DNA from: Bacillota bacterium
GTDB taxonomy: Bacteria > Bacillota > Sulfobacillia > JAJZIM01 > JAJZBP01
Assembly: GCA_021798855.1 (NCBI GenBank)
Contig: JAJZBP010000042.1
Span: forward strand, 1-12,103
DNA length: 12,103 nt
Direction of reading: 5' to 3'
The translations under genes and the position numbers were made by a program. Positions 1 through 5,980 of the stretch are shown piece after piece. Numbering within the stretch: position 1 is the first letter of the stretch; every line of letters starts with the position of its first letter. The notes under the pieces are model-generated. The model was not told where the DNA came from. It made no database searches and saw nothing but the letters and a program-made list of their open reading frames with translations.

Positions 1-1078
1 GCTGGTTCAGCTTGGCTTCCCCAAGTGCCATCCAGTTGGCCGTTGCGATCCACAGGTGGATCTGCTCCCAAGTGGCCATAGGCTCTGCCTGGAACGCCGC
101 CGTGGTGGTGGCCGGAGTAAAGCCCAAGTCGGCGTTGGTCAAGACCACGGAGTTATCAAGAGTCTGGCAGATGGTGGTACCCTTTGGGAGGGCGGGGGTA
201 TATGGTCCCGGATAAGGGATTCTGGCGCAGGGGGCGCCATAGAACATATCCCCGTTGGCGATCCAAGGCGTCTGCATTGCCAATTGGTCATACCCCGGCA
301 GCGCCGCCACGAACCTGGTCAGCATGGCCGCCGCCTCCGCCCGCGTAATCAGTCCATTCGGATGGAAGGTGCCGTCGGGGTAGCCCTTGATCACGCCGTA
401 GGCCGAAGCCCCGGCGATTTCCGCGTTGGGGATGGTCACGTCGTAAGTGGTGGCCGAAACCGTGCCGCTGAAGGCGTAGGTCCAATTGCCACTTAGAGAC
501 ACGTCGGAGAACGGAGAGGCCGTCATGGTCATCGTGGGGGGCGGCACATCCAGGTACGAAAGCGCCTTGGCGATCCACGCGGCAGCCTCCGCCCTGGTGA
601 TGCTCCCGCCACAGGCAAAATTGGCCGTCGGATACATTCCCGTCCCCAGGATACCCGCGCCCTCCAAGGCCGTCAGGTATGGCGAGTACCAAGCTTGCGG
701 CCCCATCGGGGTGTCCTTGAACAGCCCGACGTTGTACGCGGCGTCGGCCACGGTGGGGCCGGCAAGTTTAACGATTTCCGCCGGGTCCGGGGCGGCGTTG
801 CCCATAGCACGGCTCAACATGGCCGCGAACTCGCAGCGGGTGATGTTGCCTTGAGGCTGGAAAGTACCGTTGGGGTAGCCCTGGATCACGCCCCAAAGGG
901 AGGCGTCGCTGATGCTGGTAGCCGCCCAGCCTTGGGGACCGCCGGTGGCCCAAAGGCCCGCGTCGGTGTAGGAACCGGGGAGCTTGATTTGGGGCGGGGC
1001 GGCGGCCAGGGCCGGGGAGGCGGTGAACACCAGCATCGCCAACGTTCCCAAGCCTACAAGAAACCTTTTAACGTTCAT
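1..1078 (-). CDS. Secreted S-layer homology (SLH) domain protein, C-terminus outside window
   Basis: The frame is open from an ATG at 1078 to the left edge, giving 359 residues without a stop. A ribosome site AAGGAG (1089-1094) lies 10 nt before the ATG. Residues 1-25 form a signal peptide: basic MNVKR, a hydrophobic core, then an ALA|A cleavage site. Three SLH motifs follow, near residues 61-92 (GYPNGTF...ITRCEFAAML), 118-173 (ITRAEAAAWIAKAL) and 226-257 (GYPDGTF...ITRAEAAAMLTRF). A 50-residue insert separates motifs two and three. SLH triplets are known to bind pyruvylated secondary cell-wall polymers, so the protein should sit on the cell surface. The region from about residue 262 has two Cys (284, 304) and many aromatic residues; I cannot assign it a function. 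The gene follows a broken nucleotidyltransferase gene by 21 nt and is probably co-transcribed with it from the promoter near 1494-1522. Partial at its 3' end. Confidence 0.93.
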   Translation of the reverse strand, partial: MNVKRFLVGLGTLAMLVFTASPALAAAPPQIKLPGSYTDAGLWATGGPQGWAATSISDASLWGVIQGYPNGTFQPQGNITRCEFAAMLSRAMGNAAPDPAEIVKLAGPTVADAAYNVGLFKDTPMGPQAWYSPYLTALEGAGILGTGMYPTANFACGGSITRAEAAAWIAKALSYLDVPPPTMTMTASPFSDVSLSGNWTYAFSGTVSATTYDVTIPNAEIAGASAYGVIKGYPDGTFHPNGLITRAEAAAMLTRFVAALPGYDQLAMQTPWIANGDMFYGAPCARIPYPGPYTPALPKGTTICQTLDNSVVLTNADLGFTPATTTAAFQAEPMATWEQIHLWIATANWMALGEAKLNQ

Positions 1079-1099
1079 TCTTTTCTCACTCCTTTTAAA

Positions 1100-1423
1100 T
1101 TACCTCCAAGTCTTTCGCCGACCACATGACAACGTTTCTCCTGCGAAACTCCGGCAGCGTCCGAGCCAGCATTTCCGCCGCGATACGGCATCGTTTAACC
1201 ACCCGGCCTCCAGCCTGTTAGTCACAGCTACCTTGGCAGCCGCAGCCGCCACCGCAGCCTGAGACTTGGAAGTGTAGTCAATATCACGAGTATAATCCCG
1301 AAGTCCAAGGTCAACCAGCGCAGCGCCGCCATACACCGTAATCTTTGCGTTGTAACCTGCTTCGCGCAGTTCCGCCGCCAGCAGCGCGAGGTACTTGGTT
1401 ATTTCGTCCTTGGTAAATTTCAC
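1100..1423 (-). pseudogene. Truncated or frameshifted nucleotidyltransferase-like (DUF6036/AbiEii-type) gene
   Basis: The GTG start at 1423 follows AGGTGG (1429-1434) by 5 nt. The 107-aa product begins MKFTKDEITKYLALLAAEL and then shows TVYGGAALVDLGLRDYTRDI, with DY next. This is the GG...DxD pattern of minimal nucleotidyltransferases of the DUF6036/AbiEii type, where the Asp pair binds metal. The match ends around residue 79 (GWLNDAV). The remaining 28 residues are rich in Arg, Cys and Trp and look non-native. Reading the same stretch in another minus-strand frame gives RIAAEMLARTLPEF and then VVMWSAKDLEVI before a TAA near 1096-1098. That is more family-like and suggests a one-base frameshift near 1190-1200. 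Family members are usually much longer (about 180-200 aa), so the gene also seems truncated at its 3' end. Function is probably lost. A real short protein remains possible. Confidence 0.6.
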
Positions 1424-1467
1424 TCAACCCACCTGCTTCCTGTAACTATTCTACCATGCGCTATTTC

Positions 1468-1547
1468 GTGACCTTAAATTACCCGCTAAATACGCTATAC
1501 CACAGAACCATGCCGAAGTCAAGGTTTCGTGGGTATTTTACGGTCAC
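1468..1547. repeat. Imperfect 17-bp inverted repeat flanking a promoter
   Basis: The left arm at 1468-1484 is GTGACCTTAAATTACCC. The right arm at 1531-1547 reads, on the minus strand, GTGACCGTAAAATACCC. The arms match at 15 of 17 positions, with 46 bp between them. The interval contains the sigma-A-like promoter at 1494-1522. It could be a paired operator allowing looping, or the ends of a very small mobile-element remnant. I see no clear target-site duplication and no coding sequence between the arms. Confidence 0.6.
1494..1522 (-). promoter_or_regulatory. Probable sigma-A type promoter
   Basis: On the minus strand TTGACT (1522-1517) is separated by exactly 17 nt from TATAGC (1499-1494), close to the housekeeping consensus TTGACA-N17-TATAAT. 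Transcription would start near 1487, about 65 nt before the GTG at 1423. It would read the broken nucleotidyltransferase gene and then the SLH protein gene. It lies in a gene-free gap (1424-1548) between inverted-repeat arms. Confidence 0.6.
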
Positions 1548-1548
1548 T

Positions 1549-2079
1549 TTATTTGCCGTTCGGCCACCGTTCCTCCCATTTGGGGAACGATAGGCCCGTA
1601 TCCGCCAAGGCGTTTTCAATGGTTTCCCATTTTCGGTGCATATCATGCCACGCAGCAATAATGGTTGGAAGCGCGGACTTGATACTCGCATACTCAGCCA
1701 ACACCGCCTCGTCGTCGGACTTCATCGTTTGGCCGCTGCGCAAAATGCGATACCAGCAGCCACCCCGAAACACCGGGCATGGCTGAAACAAACTAAAACC
1801 CAACGCCCTAAAAAGCCGCCCGTCGCCCGCCGTGTCGGTATGGACGTGAAGGGCGAAATGCTTCGTGCCGCTGGCCTCCCTTACAAAGGTCAGTGCCGTG
1901 ACGTCACCAATTTTATCTTCTTGGTCCAGAACCAAGCCCAACACCCTGCCAGTGATCTTGTCAGGCCCCGCCACAACGGTATGTTCTATCCCCGTATGCC
2001 CATCCGCTACATCCGCCAACCGCACTACCTCCGCAGGGGTCAAGCCCCGGTTTTTCAGTATCTGTTCGATGCCATTCAC
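1549..2079 (-). CDS. Hypothetical protein, 176 aa
   Basis: I do not recognise this protein. The start chosen is GTG at 2079 because AGGAGG precedes it by 7 nt. A longer reading to 2103 would place that ribosome site inside the gene. The product begins MNGIEQILKNRGLTPAEVVR. It has no signal peptide or membrane segment. Its N-terminal half is of mixed alpha/beta character (ITGRVLGLVLDQEDKIGDVT, then a TFVRE stretch). Its C-terminal third looks helical and charged (DDEAVLAEYASIKSALPTII), ending near RWPNGK. It probably acts in the cytoplasm. It lies 27 nt after the third prepilin gene and may be the last gene of the pilus transcript, but nothing in its sequence ties it to pili. Confidence 0.75.
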   Translation of the reverse strand: MNGIEQILKNRGLTPAEVVRLADVADGHTGIEHTVVAGPDKITGRVLGLVLDQEDKIGDVTALTFVREASGTKHFALHVHTDTAGDGRLFRALGFSLFQPCPVFRGGCWYRILRSGQTMKSDDEAVLAEYASIKSALPTIIAAWHDMHRKWETIENALADTGLSFPKWEERWPNGK

Positions 2080-2106
2080 AGAATTTCCTCCTCTTTCCAC
2101 CAACTA

Positions 2107-2532
2107 CTACCCGGCGCACGTCTCCGCCGCCGCCGCCCCGTTCCAAGCCGAAATCACCGTCTGCGAAAACAGCAACGTATAATTCCCTTGGTACGCCCCG
2201 CCGGTCTGCCAGGGGTACGACAAACTCACCGTGAACGGCGCTCCATACGTCTGCCGCGCCCCGCCGTCGGTCGTCGAAAACACGGCTTTCGCCGGGTCCA
2301 TGCCTCCCGCCTGAAGGATTGCCTGCGCCGCCTGTTCGCCTTGAGTGGTCAGGCAACCCTGCGCCGCCGCGTCGTTGGCCAAGGCTTCCCCGGCCTGCTT
2401 CGCCGTGCCGTTGACGGTGAAGCCGATCCCTAAGTTCCCGGAGAAAACCAGGAACAATATCAGCGCCGCGAAACTGATCAGCAGCGCCCCCAGCGCCTCC
2501 AGCGAAGTGAAGCCGCCCTCCTTTCGCAGCAT
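2107..2532 (-). CDS. Prepilin-like protein with type IV N-terminus, 141 aa (third pilin)
   Basis: The ATG at 2532 follows a GGGGG-type ribosome site by about 9 nt. A TTG two codons earlier is too close to that site. The leader is MLRKEGG, followed by FTSLEALGALLISFAALILF. This has the Gly(-1)/Phe(+1) prepilin-peptidase site and Glu at +5, followed by a hydrophobic helix to about residue 30. The mature part (about 134 aa) is much larger than those of the two pilins upstream. It carries two Cys, one in the middle (AQGC) and one four residues from the end (ETCAG), which could form a disulfide. The size and position after two tiny pilins suggest a minor or tip pilin, comparable in role to TadE/TadF-type pseudopilins. 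This is inferred from order and size. Confidence 0.85.
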   Translation of the reverse strand: MLRKEGGFTSLEALGALLISFAALILFLVFSGNLGIGFTVNGTAKQAGEALANDAAAQGCLTTQGEQAAQAILQAGGMDPAKAVFSTTDGGARQTYGAPFTVSLSYPWQTGGAYQGNYTLLFSQTVISAWNGAAAAETCAG

Positions 2533-2545
2533 AAACAAAGCCCCC

Positions 2546-2716
2546 TTAAAACTTGTACGCCCCCGACAGCCACCCCGTCGCCCAAACCATAAACGGACTG
2601 TTCGGCGCCCACATCTGCGTATACGAAAAGTACGCGTAAAGACCTAAAAAGCAAAGCATTACCACAATAAGCAGCAAAACTTCAATCACCGTGAACCCCG
2701 ATTCGTCTTTCAACAT
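2546..2716 (-). CDS. Small Flp-like prepilin, 56 aa (second pilin)
   Basis: The ATG at 2716 is preceded by GGGAGG with about 8 nt spacing. A longer reading to 2776 would run back through the terminator hairpin and is rejected. The leader MLKDESG is followed by FTVIEVLLLIVVMLCFLGLY, a prepilin-peptidase site with Glu at +5 and a hydrophobic N-terminal helix. The mature chain is only about 49 residues, typical of Flp/Tad pilins. The C-terminal part (YTQMWAPNSPFMVWATGWL) is aromatic and unusually hydrophobic for an exposed pilin face. The gene lies just after an intrinsic terminator, so it is probably expressed less than the first pilin and could be a minor subunit. Confidence 0.87.
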   Translation of the reverse strand: MLKDESGFTVIEVLLLIVVMLCFLGLYAYFSYTQMWAPNSPFMVWATGWLSGAYKF

Positions 2717-2730
2717 TAAAGTCGCCTCCC

Positions 2731-2762
2731 AAAAAAGAAAGGAGCGGATGTTATCCGCTCCT
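2731..2762 (-). terminator. Intrinsic terminator/attenuator between first and second prepilin genes
   Basis: Minus-strand RNA reads AGGAGCGGAT, loop AAC, then ATCCGCTCCT: a perfect 10-bp stem (2740-2762). TTCTTTTTT (2739-2731) follows. The hairpin starts one base after the stop codon of the first prepilin and ends just before the ribosome site of the second. It would release most transcripts after the first pilin and protect its 3' end. Read-through would supply the later pilins. Confidence 0.88.
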
Positions 2763-2763
2763 A

Positions 2764-2985
2764 CTAGTCGGTGCAAGTGCTCGGCGTCGGGCAGTTATAC
2801 CCGGTGATGTTTCCAATGCCCTTGGAACCGCTGATCCCCGGCTGGATCGTGCCGGTGACCTGGTCGTACCCAAAGTATCCGGCGACACCCACGAGCAATA
2901 CCAGCACCATCAGCACCAGGAGCATTTCAATCACCGTGAAACCTTTTTCTCCCCGTTGCAGCCTTTCCCGAAGTTTCCCCAGCAT
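2764..2985 (-). CDS. Small Flp-like prepilin, 73 aa (probable major pilin)
   Basis: The ATG at 2985 follows AAAGGGGGTGGG closely. A longer reading to 3075 would overlap the TadC-like gene and lacks a ribosome site. The leader MLGKLRERLQRGEKG is basic and 15 residues long, followed by FTVIEMLLVLMVLVLLVGVA with the Gly/Phe processing site and Glu at +5. The mature pilin is about 58 aa. Its C-terminus contains a Cys pair (YNCPTPSTCTD) that could form a small disulfide loop. It is the first prepilin of the operon, 14 nt after the TadC-like gene, and a strong terminator follows its stop codon. High expression as the main shaft subunit is the likely reading. The prepilin peptidase it needs is not in this window. 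Confidence 0.9.
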   Translation of the reverse strand: MLGKLRERLQRGEKGFTVIEMLLVLMVLVLLVGVAGYFGYDQVTGTIQPGISGSKGIGNITGYNCPTPSTCTD

Positions 2986-2999
2986 TTTCCCACCCCCTT

Positions 3000-3809
3000 T
3001 CAATAACGAAATACCCGTCCCATGTAGTGTTCGTAGAACGGAATCGCAAAAATGAAAATCACCACAAACGCCCAAGCCAATGCCCCGATGAAAGCAACGG
3101 TCAGCGTTCCCTCCCTGGCCTTCATCCTAGCCTCGTGGAGTCTGCTTTGCGTCTCCGCCTGCGCTACGAACACGTCTTCATTTGGCGTCAGGTTGTCCCA
3201 TACCCCAGCCAAGCGCCCCAATATCATATAAGCGTCGTGCTGGTTGATCCGCGCCGCCAGCCGGCGAAGCGCGGCTGGTACGGGAACGGGTTCCTTCGCC
3301 ACCATTCCTGCCAAAACCGCCGCGAACTCTCTTTTAAGCGGCCCGAGCGAAAGGTCCATCGTCCCGGACAGCGCATTCACGGCGGCGAGCCTCGCCTGGA
3401 AATGCAGCGCAAACCACTCGGATGCCGCGCCAAGTTCCCAAAGGCAAGCTTTCGACCAATCAGACCGCCAACTCCACGCTAACAGCCACGGCACCGACCA
3501 CGCCATAGGAAGAAGGATGAAATCCGCCCCCCGCATCGGGGTCAGCAGAAACAGCGCCACCGGCACCAGCCCCACCAAACGCACCTGCCAAATCACCTTT
3601 GGGGACCGGCCCAGCGCCGTCAGGTTCCCGGCGGCAGCCTCGTCCCATCGCGCCAAAGGACCGGAAATTCGCCGGATACAGCCGCGAACCGCGTCCATCG
3701 GGTCCGCCGACCGTTGCTCGGCGGGAGCGTAGCACCTGATCCGGCCCGTCGCCGCCCAGGTGACCCACGCCGCGCAGCCAGCGGCGACCACAGCCCAAAC
3801 ATAAAGCAT
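3000..3809 (-). CDS. TadC-like type II secretion F-domain membrane protein, 269 aa
   Basis: The ATG at 3809 follows GGGAGGGAGGAGG by only a few bases and lies 15 nt after the preceding gene. The layout matches TadB/TadC pilus platform proteins: an N-terminal membrane segment (residues 2-20), a hydrophobic pair around 76-114, a long helical cytoplasmic region (about 115-230) and a C-terminal membrane segment (about 236-258, AFIGALAWAFVVIFIFAIPF). The cytoplasmic part holds the usual F-domain pattern of paired helices (LAAVNALSGTMDLSLGPLKR). These proteins form the inner-membrane platform on which the CpaF ATPase acts to polymerise pilins. Residues 8-28 are identical to residues 9-29 of the preceding TadB-like protein, and the DNA is nearly identical too. 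Which of the two corresponds to TadB and which to TadC is set here only by order. Confidence 0.85.
   Translation of the reverse strand: MLYVWAVVAAGCAAWVTWAATGRIRCYAPAEQRSADPMDAVRGCIRRISGPLARWDEAAAGNLTALGRSPKVIWQVRLVGLVPVALFLLTPMRGADFILLPMAWSVPWLLAWSWRSDWSKACLWELGAASEWFALHFQARLAAVNALSGTMDLSLGPLKREFAAVLAGMVAKEPVPVPAALRRLAARINQHDAYMILGRLAGVWDNLTPNEDVFVAQAETQSRLHEARMKAREGTLTVAFIGALAWAFVVIFIFAIPFYEHYMGRVFRY
3726..3788. repeat. 63-bp direct repeat, copy in TadC-like gene
   Basis: This stretch matches 4572-4634 at 59 of 63 positions, including 41 consecutive identical bases (3730-3770 against 4576-4616). It encodes the same 21 residues (VAAGCAAWVTWAATG then RIRCYA) near the N-terminus of both platform proteins. 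The rest of the two genes shows no such similarity. Confidence 0.92.
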
Positions 3810-3824
3810 CGTCCTCCTCCCTCC

Positions 3825-4658
3825 CTATTGTGGCTTCAGCATCGCCAGTAGCAGCCAAACCATACCCAAATCGCCATCCCACAAAATCCCCCCGGCCAAT
3901 CGCCCGCCGAACGTCCCCCAAAACCACTCCCGCACATAGGGGAAGGCGGCGATAAGAACGGGGTAAGCCACCAGCGGCACCGCCAGCACCACGCCGAAGG
4001 CCACGTAATAAAGGAAAAATCGCCCATGCAGGTCTGCCAAGGTCACGGCGCGGCGGCGAAGCATTTCAGAAAACCGGGAAAGCCCTTCCGCCGCCGCGTT
4101 CGTCGTCTCCTCCGCCACGCGGATAAGACGCGCAAAGAGCACCGCATCCTGCCGCTTCGTCTTTTCCGCCCATGCATCCAGACTATCCCCAAGCGGTGTC
4201 CGCCAAGACCGCGCCAAGGCGTCTTTCGTCCCGTTCAGAATCCAGGGAGCCGTTCCCGCCTCGGCAAGCTGCGAAACAGCCTGCCGCACGTTGGGCTGAG
4301 GCTTAGATAGCGCGTCCCCCACCGTGCCCACCGCCGCCGCGAGTTCCTTCAACTTCTTCGTCTCCGCCAAAATACCGGCCACAAGCCGCACATTGCGGGG
4401 AATGAGCGCCGTTTCCAGCCCACCCAGGATCGCCGCCACCGGATTCATTGTCAGCCCACCGATAACAGCCGCACCCCCGATGCCAAATGCCAACGCCACC
4501 AGCACATCCGCCGGGAGCCGGAGAAGCATCCCCGCATCAAACCGCGCCCTCTTCCTTGGACGCGCCGAAGCAGCATAGCACCTGATCCGGCCCGTCGCCG
4601 CCCAGGTGACCCACGCTGCGCATCCGGCGGCGACGATCAAGCCACCGACGAGAGCCAT
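3825..4658 (-). CDS. TadB-like type II secretion F-domain membrane protein, 277 aa
   Basis: The ATG at 4658 lies inside the end of the CpaF gene (22-bp overlap) and follows GGAGG (4669-4673) by 10 nt, so translation is probably coupled. Predicted topology: membrane segment 2-20, a hydrophobic stretch 48-82 (LVALAFGIGGAAVIGGL), a cytoplasmic helical F-domain about 100-208 (LKELAAAVGTVGDALSKPQ, later LSRFSEMLRRRAVTLADL), then membrane segments about 214-240 (AFGVVLAVPLVAYPVLIAAF) and 264-274. This is the arrangement of TadB-family inner-membrane proteins, which work with a TadC partner and the CpaF/TadA ATPase. The N-terminal 21 residues after the start are shared exactly with the next gene. 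A short basic stretch (RPRKRAR, 33-39) after the first membrane segment supports a cytoplasmic loop there. Confidence 0.87.
   Translation of the reverse strand: MALVGGLIVAAGCAAWVTWAATGRIRCYAASARPRKRARFDAGMLLRLPADVLVALAFGIGGAAVIGGLTMNPVAAILGGLETALIPRNVRLVAGILAETKKLKELAAAVGTVGDALSKPQPNVRQAVSQLAEAGTAPWILNGTKDALARSWRTPLGDSLDAWAEKTKRQDAVLFARLIRVAEETTNAAAEGLSRFSEMLRRRAVTLADLHGRFFLYYVAFGVVLAVPLVAYPVLIAAFPYVREWFWGTFGGRLAGGILWDGDLGMVWLLLAMLKPQ
4572..4634. repeat. 63-bp direct repeat, copy in TadB-like gene
   Basis: Partner of 3726-3788 with four mismatches in 63 bp. The copies are in the same orientation and the same codon phase, 846 bp apart. Three of the four mismatches fall where both copies still encode the same amino acid, and one lies at the repeat edge. 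This points to duplication or recombination under protein-level constraint rather than chance. Confidence 0.92.
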
Positions 4659-5980
4659 TCTGAGGGAACCTCCACATCCCTTGAGCGTTGCAGCCGCGCC
4701 GCAAGCCTACCCGAAATGCCGTCAACAAACTCCATCCCCGTTGCGCCCCGGACGAATATTTCCCGGAAGTCCCCCTCGGGGACGACCTCGTAAATCCCTG
4801 TCAACCGCCGCTCCCCCCGGTGCCAGTGATGCTCAAGAATCAGGTCCACGGCGGAAAAAGCCATCTTCCGCACTCGCCGTTCGGAAAGAGCAACCCCAGA
4901 CATCAGCGCCCCGTTGACCATGCGCTCCATCGCCGCATCCGGCCCGGCGGCATGGATGGTGGCGTAGGTGACGTGGCCCGACAGTGCAGCCTCGATGAAT
5001 GGCAGCGCCTCGGCTCCGAGAATTTCCCCGACAATGATCACTTCCGGGAATTCTTGAAGCGCCGCCTTGAGAAGTTTCACCAAGTCCTCCCCTCCCCCGC
5101 CAGGCCGTTCCACGGCCTCGCGGGAAAGGACGTTTGGCAGGTCCAATTCCAACTCGCGAGTGTGCTCCAACACGACGACCCGCGCCCCCGCTACGATATG
5201 GCGGACGCCGTTGAACACCCGCGTTTCGCCACTCGACCGCAAGAACCGGGTGAACACCCGCAGGCTCGTTGTCTTGCCGGTGTTGGTTTCCCCGGCGAAA
5301 AGCACCCGGAAACCTGCCGCCGCCACCCACTCCAAAAAGCGGCGCACCTGCGGGGTCCACGTCCCGTTTTCGATCAGCGTATCCGCTGTCACCGGCGCTA
5401 CGTTGGCTTGGGGCTTGCGCATGGAGATCGTAACGTTCGGAGTAACGGGGGACCGCATGATCCTGGCGCGGGTGCCGTCGGCCACCCGGACCAGTACAAT
5501 CGGCGACTCGGCATTAAACACCCTGCCGGAAGGCGCGATCAGCACCGCCGCGAAATTCTCCAAGGCGGCGGGTCCGGCGAATTGAATATCCGTCTGATAA
5601 AGCGTCCCGCCCCGCACGTCGAATACGCTGTCCCAGTTGTTCACCAGAATGTCCGTTACCTCGGGATCGTGGCGCAATGCCTCCAATGGCCCAAAACCCA
5701 TCACGTTTGCCATGACGGTATCGATCAGTTGCCCCCGCTCTGTGGGCAGCAATTGCGTTTCCGACGCCGCCAAGTCCTGCACGGCCTTGCGGACGGTTTC
5801 CGCCTCCTGCTCCGGGCGGATGACGGCGCGGGACAACACATCGACGTATCGGCTTTGCAGGAAACCCAACACCCGTTCCGTCGCTTCAGCTAAAACGGTG
5901 GATACGCTGACCCCGCCCCGGCCACGCAGCACTGCCAGTTCCCCCAGATCAACCTTCGTGCTCCTTACTTCTTTTTCCAA
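4637..5980 (-). CDS. cpaF: CpaF/TadA-type pilus assembly ATPase, 447 aa
   Basis: This is the secretion ATPase that powers pilin assembly at the inner membrane. The TTG at 5980 is taken as start because AAGGGGG precedes it by about 8 nt. A longer reading to 6085 lies wholly inside the upstream gene and has a low-complexity Gly/Arg-rich N-terminus. In the 447-aa numbering, the N-terminal domain carries FGPLEALRHDPEVTDILVNN (about 97-115), a CpaF/VirB11 signature. The Walker A motif GETNTGKTT is at about 230-238, the Asp-box equivalent VVVLEHTRELEL at about 269-279, and Walker B VIIVGEILGAEAL at about 314-326. The His box (GHVTYATIHA) is at about 335-344. Length is normal for the family. The gene overlaps CpaE by 16 bp and the TadB-like gene by 22 bp. 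The family also includes VirB11-type conjugation ATPases, but the F-domain and prepilin genes next door make Tad assignment firm. Confidence 0.95.
   Translation of the reverse strand: MEKEVRSTKVDLGELAVLRGRGGVSVSTVLAEATERVLGFLQSRYVDVLSRAVIRPEQEAETVRKAVQDLAASETQLLPTERGQLIDTVMANVMGFGPLEALRHDPEVTDILVNNWDSVFDVRGGTLYQTDIQFAGPAALENFAAVLIAPSGRVFNAESPIVLVRVADGTRARIMRSPVTPNVTISMRKPQANVAPVTADTLIENGTWTPQVRRFLEWVAAAGFRVLFAGETNTGKTTSLRVFTRFLRSSGETRVFNGVRHIVAGARVVVLEHTRELELDLPNVLSREAVERPGGGGEDLVKLLKAALQEFPEVIIVGEILGAEALPFIEAALSGHVTYATIHAAGPDAAMERMVNGALMSGVALSERRVRKMAFSAVDLILEHHWHRGERRLTGIYEVVPEGDFREIFVRGATGMEFVDGISGRLAARLQRSRDVEVPSEWLSSVA

Noticed and set aside
1636..2433. 265-aa open frame on the plus strand
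   Set aside because: It is antisense to the 176-aa gene and the third prepilin. Its Arg-rich composition lacks motifs, and the minus-strand genes have good ribosome sites.
2717..2776. Longer start for the second prepilin
   Set aside because: The extension would translate through the terminator hairpin and put 20 unrelated residues before the normal short prepilin leader.
4688..5893. 401-aa open frame on the plus strand opposite the CpaF gene
   Set aside because: It lies wholly antisense to a clear ATPase with Walker motifs. Its translation is rich in Arg, His and Pro with no motifs, as expected from antisense reading of GC-rich coding DNA.
4637..5980. VirB11/conjugation ATPase and a conjugative element
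   Set aside because: The adjacent F-domain proteins and three prepilins are Tad partners. No relaxase, coupling protein or VirB4-type ATPase is visible, although the upstream transglycosylase alone would fit conjugation.
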